Below, piece after piece: positions 1 to 4,265 of a DNA stretch of 6,351 nucleotides; the stretch's first letter is position 1, and every line of letters starts with the position of its first letter. The stretch lies in NCBI GenBank assembly GCA_964408735.1, contig CAYPAX010000163.1, forward strand, positions 1-6,351, read 5' to 3'. Under the pieces are notes generated by a model. That model did not search any database, had not been told where the DNA came from, and saw only the letters and a program-made list of their open reading frames with translations. The DNA is from UBA7887 sp964408735. Its GTDB lineage: Bacteria > Pseudomonadota > Alphaproteobacteria > UBA7887. The position numbers were made by a program, and so were the translations under genes.

Positions 1-1
1 G

Positions 2-646
2 GAATACACCTTAACTAGGCCGCCAACCTGTCCAACAATGTGGGACCACCTCAGCGGGCGCGGCAAGGTGGTCTGGCTGCCGACCTTCGATGCCGCCCAT
101 CATCTGCAGATTTTCGGCGAGCCAGGCGACGGCATCCGCGTGGCTATCGACGGCACTGTAACGCCCGAGATGGAAGCGGTGCTGCGCATCATCGCGCGCG
201 AGAATCTGGTGCTGCAGACCGGCCACGTCTCGCCCGCCGAGGCGCTTGCCGTGATGCGCCGCGGCCGCGACCTCGGGGTGCGCAACATGGTCGTCACCCA
301 CGCCATGGCGGACGTTCCGGGCATGACGCTGGGGGACATGCGCCAAGTGGCGGCGCTCGGCGGCAAAATCGAGCTCGACCTGCTCAACCATCTGATGGGG
401 CCAAATGCGGTGCATGGCTGGATGCGCCATTGGCAGCATCTGTCCTTCACCGTCATGGCGGACGCCATCAAGGCGATAGGCGCGGAGCATTTCGTGCTCG
501 CCAGCGATCTCGGCCAGAGCGGCAATCCAATCCACCCGGACGGCTACAAGATGCTGGTCAAGGGGCTGGCGGCGGAAGGCATCGACGAGGCCACGTTGCG
601 CCTGATGATGGCCGAGACACCGGCGCGGCTGCTGGGGCTCGATTAA
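2..646 (+). CDS. DUF6282 family protein (amidohydrolase-like metal hydrolase), 5' end missing
   Basis: The reading frame is open from base 2 with no stop, so the gene almost certainly begins before the window; the ATG at 38 is probably an internal methionine. Counting from that Met, the protein reads VVWLPTFDAAHH (11-22), TGHVSPAEAL (61-70), VVTHAM (85-90), KIELD (110-114) and ASDLGQSGNP (155-164), and ends with PARLLGLD. This series is typical of DUF6282 proteins, which have an amidohydrolase-like TIM-barrel character. Candidate metal ligands are H63, H88, E112 and D157. The N-terminal DxHxH-type motif expected of the fold would lie in the missing part. Substrate and pathway are unknown; the protein should be cytoplasmic. 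Its TAA stop overlaps the TAA stop of the opposing gene in the shared bases TTAA. The family is fairly certain and the function is not. Confidence 0.85.
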   Translation, partial: EYTLTRPPTCPTMWDHLSGRGKVVWLPTFDAAHHLQIFGEPGDGIRVAIDGTVTPEMEAVLRIIARENLVLQTGHVSPAEALAVMRRGRDLGVRNMVVTHAMADVPGMTLGDMRQVAALGGKIELDLLNHLMGPNAVHGWMRHWQHLSFTVMADAIKAIGAEHFVLASDLGQSGNPIHPDGYKMLVKGLAAEGIDEATLRLMMAETPARLLGLD

Positions 647-852
647 GATGCTGCGTGGTTGCGGAAGCCGCGAATCACCCAGGCGACGGCAATATAAACC
701 CCGGCGAGGGCAAAATAGCCACCGAAAAGCAGGATGAAGCCGCTGACGAACAGGCCGATATGGGGCGCGAGCACGATCACTCCGCGCCCGGCGAGAACGG
801 CCGTCGCCACCAGCGCCAGGGCCATGGCCAATCTGAGCATCCCTTTGCGCAT
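643..852 (-). CDS. Small two-helix membrane protein, unknown function
   Basis: This 69-residue protein has two clear hydrophobic segments: about residues 6-28 (starting LRLAMALALVATAVLAG) and 33-60 (GLFVSGFILLFGGYFALAG). The C-terminus is short and polar (RGFRNHAAS) and the N-terminus basic (MRKG), so a hairpin in the inner membrane is likely. I recognise no family. The ATG at 852 has no convincing Shine-Dalgarno sequence. Instead TAGAAT lies 9 bases upstream, so the mRNA may be leaderless or nearly so. An alternative in-frame ATG at 840 would remove four residues and directly follows AAAGGG. The gene is divergent from the nuclease-fold gene at 886 and overlaps the DUF6282 stop. It is called real because the hydrophobic pattern is coherent and it exactly fills the gap between neighbours. 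Confidence 0.7.
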   Translation of the reverse strand: MRKGMLRLAMALALVATAVLAGRGVIVLAPHIGLFVSGFILLFGGYFALAGVYIAVAWVIRGFRNHAAS

Positions 853-885
853 GAATGCGCCATTCTAGCGTGTTAGGCTGGCGCC
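853..885. promoter_or_regulatory. Compact divergent promoter region
   Basis: These 33 bases separate two divergent start codons. On the minus strand TAGAAT (bases 867 to 862, five of six matches to TATAAT) lies 9 bases before the ATG at 852. On the plus strand TGTTAGGCT (871-879) reads as an extended -10 (TG-N-TAGGCT) and ends 6 bases before the ATG at 886. Neither start has a recognisable Shine-Dalgarno sequence. At these distances both transcripts would begin at or within a few bases of the start codon. No good -35 hexamer is visible for either. The promoter call is inferred from sequence alone. Confidence 0.4.
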
Positions 886-1311
886 ATGAAACATTTGCTC
901 TTCGTATTGTGCGCTCTGGCCATACCGGCCCTCGCCGGCGATGCGGTGGAGATCGTCGACGGCGACACCCTGCTGGTCGATGGCGCGGAGGTCTCGCTGT
1001 TCGGTGTCGATGCGCCGGAGCTCGGCGCGCTTTGCCGGCGCGGCGGCGACGAGTCCGATTGCGGCGTATTGGCACAGGCCGCGCTGCTCGATCTCACGGC
1101 AGGCGCCGAGGTGGTCTGCGCACCGGCCGGCGGCACGCCCGGCAAGGTGCTCTGCCGCGCCAACGGCTACGATCTCTCGGAAGGCATGATCTATACGGGC
1201 TGGGCCACGGCGCTACCTGGCGAGGGCCGCCGCTATCTCGCACTCGAAGGCCGCGCGCGGGTTGCCGAGCGCGGCCTCTGGAGCGGCTTCGAGCTGCTCA
1301 GCGAAGACTAG
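886..1311 (+). CDS. Exported thermonuclease-fold (SNase-like) protein with altered active site
   Basis: The 141-residue protein starts with a Sec signal peptide (MKHLLFVLCALAIPALA, probable cleavage after A17), so it should act in the periplasm or outside. The mature part follows the staphylococcal-nuclease fold (PF00565): EIVDGDTLLVDG (22-33), the family's V-D-A-P-E box (41-45), GYDLSEGMIYTGWA (94-107) and the usual C-terminal helix ARVAERGLW (124-132). D27, D42 and E45 match Asp21, Asp40 and Glu43 of the classical enzyme. The position of catalytic Arg35, normally in 'vRLfGIDAPE', is serine here (S37 in EVSLFGVD). The position of Arg87, normally in 'YGRvlA', is lysine (K87 in PGKVL). Cysteines 50/59 and 78/90 could form two disulfides. 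It may therefore be a weak or non-catalytic nucleic-acid or ligand-binding relative. Its TAG stop overlaps the stop of the opposing RHH gene. Confidence 0.85.
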   Translation: MKHLLFVLCALAIPALAGDAVEIVDGDTLLVDGAEVSLFGVDAPELGALCRRGGDESDCGVLAQAALLDLTAGAEVVCAPAGGTPGKVLCRANGYDLSEGMIYTGWATALPGEGRRYLALEGRARVAERGLWSGFELLSED

Positions 1312-2000
1312 CGCAAACGCCGCAGCAGACCGCCGATGACGCCGGGCTTGTCCTTCTCAGGCGTCCCGATCTCGCCGAGATAGCGCTCGGCCGCGGTGGC
1401 CAGGATATCCTGGTAGGTGCGGTCGCTTTTTTCGGCATAGGCGTGCAGGACATGAAAATCGTCCTGGGGCAGGCGCAGGGTCAGCTTGCGGCGCCGCGGC
1501 GTCTCCTCAGCGGCGCCGTGCGTAGGGCGCGCGACATGATGCCGGGCGGCCTCCTCGAAGCTGACCACATCAGCGCTCTCTACGGGCGCGTCGTCGCTTT
1601 CGGTCTTGGCGCCGCTCAAGTCCGGCATCGGCAAGCCCATGCGCAGGCTCTCATAGAGCATGCCGTTGTCGGCCTGCTCGCTGACCGTGTCGGCGAGCAC
1701 CTCGGCATCCTGCTCGGCCTTGGCCGCTTCGGCGCGGACGCGCTCGGTTTCCTGCAGTGCGGCAGCGACTTCCGTGCCCGGGTTGCGCGGCGACGTGCGC
1801 CGCATGATAAGCGAGCCCAGGCCATCTTCGGAACCGGGCAACGGCTTTGCCTCGGGCAAGGGCGCTGGCGCAACGGCCTCGGTCTCGATCTTCGCCGGCG
1901 CTGCGGTCTTCAGCATCGGCACGTAATCCGGTGTCGGCTTGGCTTCGCCCTTTCTGGCGAAAATCCCGTTGCCGTTCGCGGTGCTGTTTGCTTGCAACAT
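1308..2000 (-). CDS. Ribbon-helix-helix DNA-binding protein, probable partner of the upstream ParA
   Basis: This 230-residue protein is encoded 39 bases downstream of parA on the same strand, so one operon is likely. Residues 1-75 are disordered-looking (P, A and E rich), and 76-112 are charged and Ala/Glu rich with coiled-coil character (VRAEAAKAEQDAEVLAD). A variable linker follows. Residues 170-210 resemble a ribbon-helix-helix domain: strand KLTLRLP (172-178), helix QDDFHVLHAYAEK, turn, helix TYQDILATAAERYL. The C-terminus ends in a short basic amphipathic tail (GVIGGLLRRLR). GAGGGA about 8 bases before the ATG supports the start. In ParG and omega systems an RHH dimer binds the centromere and operator, and a flexible basic N-terminus stimulates the ParA-type ATPase; IFARKGEAKP (13-22) could serve that role here. 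DNA binding is a reasonable call; pairing with ParA is inferred from gene order. Confidence 0.72.
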   Translation of the reverse strand: MLQANSTANGNGIFARKGEAKPTPDYVPMLKTAAPAKIETEAVAPAPLPEAKPLPGSEDGLGSLIMRRTSPRNPGTEVAAALQETERVRAEAAKAEQDAEVLADTVSEQADNGMLYESLRMGLPMPDLSGAKTESDDAPVESADVVSFEEAARHHVARPTHGAAEETPRRRKLTLRLPQDDFHVLHAYAEKSDRTYQDILATAAERYLGEIGTPEKDKPGVIGGLLRRLR

Positions 2001-2014
2001 GTATCTGATCCCTC

Positions 2015-2024
2015 GTTACCTGTC
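2015..2024 (+). promoter_or_regulatory. Candidate RHH-binding site in the parA-RHH gap
   Basis: The 39-base gap between parA and the RHH gene contains GTTACCTGTC. It matches GTTNNCTGTC, which otherwise appears only in the parA upstream region (3145-3154 and 3193-3202), always in this orientation. The next bases extend it to a tandem CCTGTCCTGT (2019-2028). The site lies just upstream of the RHH Shine-Dalgarno, where a bound protein could affect expression of its own gene. This rests on pattern matching by eye. Confidence 0.35.
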
Positions 2025-2039
2025 CTGTGACCGCGTGGC

Positions 2040-3095
2040 TCAGTCGCCGGCCCGGCGCCCGAAGGCGTGACCCGACTGGGGATTGCCATTGCCGAATGCC
2101 TTGCCCCGGTTGGGGTCGCGGCGGTCGACGCCGGTGAACGGGCGGCTGGCGCGGCGGCGCTCGACCTTGCTCAGGCGGGTGAACATGTAGCGCCACAGCT
2201 CGGTGACCTCGGCGGCCGACTTGCCGTCGGGCTTGGCCTCCATCACCGTGCCGCCGCGGATCATGCTGGTGGCGAAATCCGTGCGGTGGTGGATGGTGAC
2301 CGGCGCCACGGTACCGTGCTGGGAGAGCGCGACGGCGGTGTCGCCGGTGATGCGCGCCCGCGCCGTCGCCGCGTTGACGGCGAAGACCAGGGGCTTGTCG
2401 AGGCCGTCGACGATGTCGAGCGTGGCACCCACGGCGCGCAGGTCGTGCGGGCTGGGGCGGGTCGGAATGACCACCAGGTCGGCATGCCCGACGATGGCGC
2501 GGATGGTGTCGGTGACCGACGGCGGGGTGTCGATGAAGACCAGCTTGATGCCTTCCATCCTGAGCTGCTCGAGATGGTCGGCCAACTGCTCGACGCTGGA
2601 ATTGACGAAGACCGGCGTCTCCAGCTCGCGGGCGTTCCACCATTCGGCGAGGCTGCCCTGAGGGTCGCAGTCGACCAGCGCGATGGGCCCGTTGCCGGAA
2701 AGCTCGGCCGCCACGGCGGTCTGGCCGCACAGCGTGGTCTTGCCGGAGCCGCCCTTTTGCGAGGTGAAGACGATCACCTGCATGGGCACTCTTGCCTGCG
2801 GCGGCGCGACGGTGTTGCCGGTGCTCTCGCCGACCAGATCGACCACCGTGTCCTCGACCGCCTCTTCGGCGAGTTCCTCGGCCTCGGCGTCGAACTCGTC
2901 CTCTTCGAGGAGGGCCTCGGTCACATCCAGCTTCGGCGCCGGTATGGGCGGGGCCGGCCGGCGCAATGCCACGACCTGGGGCGGCGGCGGCGGTGCCACG
3001 TCAAGATTCACTTCCGGAAGCGGCGGCAGAGGCGGCGGCGTTGTCACTGCTCGGGCCTTGGCGCGTTTGGAGTTCGTGAAACTCAGTCCCAACAT
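2040..3095 (-). CDS. parA: ParA/MinD-family P-loop ATPase with long proline-rich, acidic N-terminal extension
   Basis: The ATPase core (about 105-310) has the deviant Walker A KGGSGKTT (114-121) with signature lysine K114, the Walker A' box VDCDPQGS (141-148) and Walker B LVFIDTPP (185-192). This defines the ParA group, which forms ATP-dependent dimers on the nucleoid to move or space DNA or protein cargo. Before the core is a 104-residue extension: a basic start (NSKRAKAR), a proline-rich stretch (20-54) and an acidic, probably helical segment (59-83). After the core is a 40-residue basic, Gly/Asn/Arg-rich tail. The ATG at 3095 follows GAAGGGA at good spacing. M105 would give an ordinary-length ParA, but the extension stays in frame with coding-like composition, so I keep the long form. 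The next gene encodes an RHH protein, as in ParF/ParG modules. No ParB gene, canonical parS site or replication gene is visible, so a plasmid role is not shown. MipZ is less likely: Walker A ends in KTT, not KST. Confidence 0.9.
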   Translation of the reverse strand: MLGLSFTNSKRAKARAVTTPPPLPPLPEVNLDVAPPPPPQVVALRRPAPPIPAPKLDVTEALLEEDEFDAEAEELAEEAVEDTVVDLVGESTGNTVAPPQARVPMQVIVFTSQKGGSGKTTLCGQTAVAAELSGNGPIALVDCDPQGSLAEWWNARELETPVFVNSSVEQLADHLEQLRMEGIKLVFIDTPPSVTDTIRAIVGHADLVVIPTRPSPHDLRAVGATLDIVDGLDKPLVFAVNAATARARITGDTAVALSQHGTVAPVTIHHRTDFATSMIRGGTVMEAKPDGKSAAEVTELWRYMFTRLSKVERRRASRPFTGVDRRDPNRGKAFGNGNPQSGHAFGRRAGD

Positions 3096-3137
3096 CGGTA
3101 TTTCCCTTCATCCTCGGGCCTTGGCACGCCCGCCCGG

Positions 3138-3202
3138 GGCATGCGTTGTCTGTCGGTATGGGAATGTAGGGGCCGCAGCGGCCCCGGCATGTGTTGACTG
3201 TC
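3138..3202. repeat. 17-base direct repeat upstream of parA (candidate operator/centromere)
   Basis: GGCATGCGTTGTCTGTC (3138-3154) and GGCATGTGTTGACTGTC (3186-3202) match at 15 of 17 positions and start 48 bases apart. Both contain GTTNNCTGTC, also found in the parA-RHH gap. The second copy includes the odd-centred palindrome TGACTGTCA (3195-3203). A shorter repeat, TCGGTAT, occurs at 3095-3101 and 3153-3159. In class Ib partition operons the RHH protein binds repeated sites upstream of parA, both repressing the operon and marking DNA for segregation; this placement fits. Binding itself is inferred. Confidence 0.5.
3169..3185. repeat. Perfect 17-base palindrome between the direct repeats
   Basis: The bases read GGGGCCGC, a central A, then GCGGCCCC: two perfectly complementary 8-base arms. 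The palindrome ends exactly where the second direct-repeat copy begins. It could be an operator for a dimeric regulator or, if transcribed, a very stable hairpin. On the minus strand it lies just upstream of TACATT (3168 to 3163), a weak -10 candidate for parA, but the matching -35 position is poor. No U-tract follows on either strand, so a terminator is unlikely. Confidence 0.6.
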
Positions 3203-3229
3203 ACAAGCCGTGCGATTGATGAAATCCAG

Positions 3230-3238
3230 TGCTAGAGT
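3230..3238 (+). promoter_or_regulatory. Extended -10-like element for the DUF6166 operon
   Basis: TGCTAGAGT reads as an extended -10 (TG-N-TAGAGT) ending 7 bases before the ATG at 3246. That start has no clear Shine-Dalgarno sequence, so transcription may begin at or next to the start codon. The arrangement closely matches that before the gene at 886 (TGTTAGGCT, 6 bases before ATG). The element is inferred from spacing and similarity. Confidence 0.4.
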
Positions 3239-3245
3239 CCGAAAC

Positions 3246-3593
3246 ATGAGGTTCTTCAACGGCAAACGCAGCGCACAGCGCTGCGAGGTCATGGTGGACG
3301 GGCAACCGCTCGACCCGCGCTTGGATTTGCGCATCTATTCGGACCAGGGCTTCGAATGGGGTTATGACGGCGCCGGGCCGCGGCAGCTCGCCTTGGCCAT
3401 GCTCGCGGCCCATTTCAGCGAGCCGGCGGCAGCGCTCGAACATCACCGCCGCTTTCTCTCGAACTGGGTCATCGCCATGCGCGAGGACGTCTGGTCGCTC
3501 GACAGCAGCGACATCGACCGCGCGCTGAATGAGGTGGTGGAGGTGCCTATGACCCTCGAACAGTTGCTCAACAAAGTCAGGGGGGTGGAATAG
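3246..3593 (+). CDS. DUF6166 family protein
   Basis: From the ATG at 3246 the product has 115 residues. The stretch PLDPRLDLRIYSDQGFEWGY (21-40), followed by DGAGPRQLALAMLAAHF, is the hallmark of DUF6166, and the start MRFFNGKRSAQRCEV matches the usual short beta-rich N-terminus (Y/F-x-G-x-R-S). In-frame upstream starts (GTG at 3210, ATG at 3219) would add 9-12 residues with no family resemblance, so 3246 is preferred. There is no signal peptide or membrane segment, so the protein is probably cytoplasmic. Family function is unknown. It is divergent from parA and heads a tight operon, its stop lying two bases before the next ATG. Such proteins are often found in accessory or plasmid settings (general impression, not checked). 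Confidence 0.85.
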   Translation: MRFFNGKRSAQRCEVMVDGQPLDPRLDLRIYSDQGFEWGYDGAGPRQLALAMLAAHFSEPAAALEHHRRFLSNWVIAMREDVWSLDSSDIDRALNEVVEVPMTLEQLLNKVRGVE

Positions 3594-3595
3594 CC

Positions 3596-3976
3596 ATGGC
3601 GGGACTGAAGATCACGGCGGGCGGCATCGCCATCCGGGTCGAGTTGTTGGACACGCCGACCGCTGCGGCCCTGGCTGCGGCAGCGCCTTTCGAGGCCCTC
3701 GCCAATACCTGGGGCGAGGAGGTTTATTTTTCGACGCCGGTCTCCGTGGCGCGCGAGGCCGATGCCCGTGCCGTGGTCGAGGCCGGCGAGCTGGCCTTCT
3801 GGGTCGAGGGCGATTCCATCGCCATCGGCTTCGGCCGCACGCCGATCTCGCGCGGCGACGAGATTCGCCTGGCGGCACCCACCAACATCTGGGGCCGCGC
3901 CCTGGATGACGTCAAAACCATGGCCAGCGTGCGCGATGGCGATCCCGTCAGCGTCGAAACCCTCGACGATGCCTGA
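3596..3976 (+). CDS. Cyclophilin-like fold protein (TM1367/DUF369 type, PF04126)
   Basis: The 126-residue length and sequence fit the small cyclophilin-like family typified by TM1367. The features are TPTAAALAAAAPFEALANTWG (20-40), GEEVYFSTPV (40-49), GELAFWVEGDSIAIGFG (64-80), a TPISRGDE box (82-89) and APTNIWGR (94-101). These proteins have the cyclophilin beta-barrel, but peptidyl-prolyl isomerase activity is not established for them, so no enzyme activity should be assumed. There is no signal peptide. The ATG at 3596 follows GGGGGTGG inside the end of the DUF6166 gene, a good ribosome-binding region, and the gap is two bases. The next gene starts eight bases before this one ends, so all three genes should be co-transcribed and the last two translationally coupled. 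Confidence 0.85.
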   Translation: MAGLKITAGGIAIRVELLDTPTAAALAAAAPFEALANTWGEEVYFSTPVSVAREADARAVVEAGELAFWVEGDSIAIGFGRTPISRGDEIRLAAPTNIWGRALDDVKTMASVRDGDPVSVETLDDA

Positions 3977-4265
3977 CGGCGGCAAGTTCCCGCTGCCCGT
4001 CGATCGCGCCGCCGTGGCCAAGGACTGGGCCGCCCGCGGCTACGACTGCCAGCCCTTCAGCGATCCGCCGGGCCAGGAGTGGAACGGTTTCGTCCACGCC
4101 ACCAACGAGCTGGTCACGGTCGTCGAAGGCCGCCTCGAGCTGCTCATGGACGGCCAAAGCCTGATCCTCGGCCCCGGCGACGAGGCCTTCATCCCCAAGC
4201 GCATGCGCCACTCGGTGCACAATATCCACGATGCCACCACCGTCTGGCTGTTCGGCTACGACTGA
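3969..4265 (+). CDS. Single-domain cupin protein
   Basis: The 98-residue protein is a small cupin. Motif 1 spans about 37-58 (WNGFVHATNELVTVVEGRLEL) with H43 and E47. Motif 2 is GPGDEAFIPKRMRHSVHN (68-85) with H81. The second motif-1 histidine is threonine here (H-A-T, T45), so a metal site would have two His and one Glu plus perhaps another ligand. It ends with WLFGYD, common in this cupin subgroup. Substrate is unknown; sugar-, small-acid- or ligand-binding roles are all possible. The ATG at 3969 overlaps the previous gene by eight bases and has only a weak Shine-Dalgarno, suggesting translational coupling. The stop overlaps the opposing GT87 gene by ten bases. No signal peptide, so cytoplasmic. 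Confidence 0.87.
   Translation: MPDGGKFPLPVDRAAVAKDWAARGYDCQPFSDPPGQEWNGFVHATNELVTVVEGRLELLMDGQSLILGPGDEAFIPKRMRHSVHNIHDATTVWLFGYD

Noticed and set aside
1..37. True gene start at ATG 38 for the DUF6282 protein
   Set aside because: The frame is open to the window edge, there is no Shine-Dalgarno before 38, and the family's N-terminal metal-binding motif would be missing; a 5'-truncated gene is more likely.
11..1075. 354-codon minus-strand frame opposite the DUF6282 and SNase-like genes
   Set aside because: Arg-rich composition without domains, overlapping three better genes.
855..2030. 391-codon plus-strand frame spanning the SNase-like and RHH genes
   Set aside because: The Arg/Ala/Gly-rich translation crosses two well-supported genes on opposite strands; it is a shadow.
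3169..3185. Rho-independent terminator
   Set aside because: The stem is strong but has a one-base centre and no T-tract on either strand, and it lies between divergent genes where no transcript needs to end.
2067..3197. 376-codon plus-strand frame opposite parA
   Set aside because: The complementary frame has intact Walker A, A' and B motifs; this one shows no motif and low-complexity composition.
3194..3222. TTGACT as the -35 of a sigma70 promoter toward DUF6166
   Set aside because: No acceptable -10 lies 16-18 bases downstream (TGATGA or neighbouring frames), and the hexamer is part of the direct repeat; the extended -10-like TGCTAGAGT next to the ATG is a better candidate.
1308..3245. 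Plasmid origin or classical parABS locus
   Set aside because: No rep gene, no ParB with HTH/CTPase motifs, no canonical parS 16-mer and no iterons were seen; only the ParA/RHH pair and the short repeats are supported.
3210..3245. Longer DUF6166 start at GTG 3210 or ATG 3219
   Set aside because: The extra residues (MRLMKSSARVRN) do not resemble the family N-terminus, and the -10-like element lies inside this stretch.
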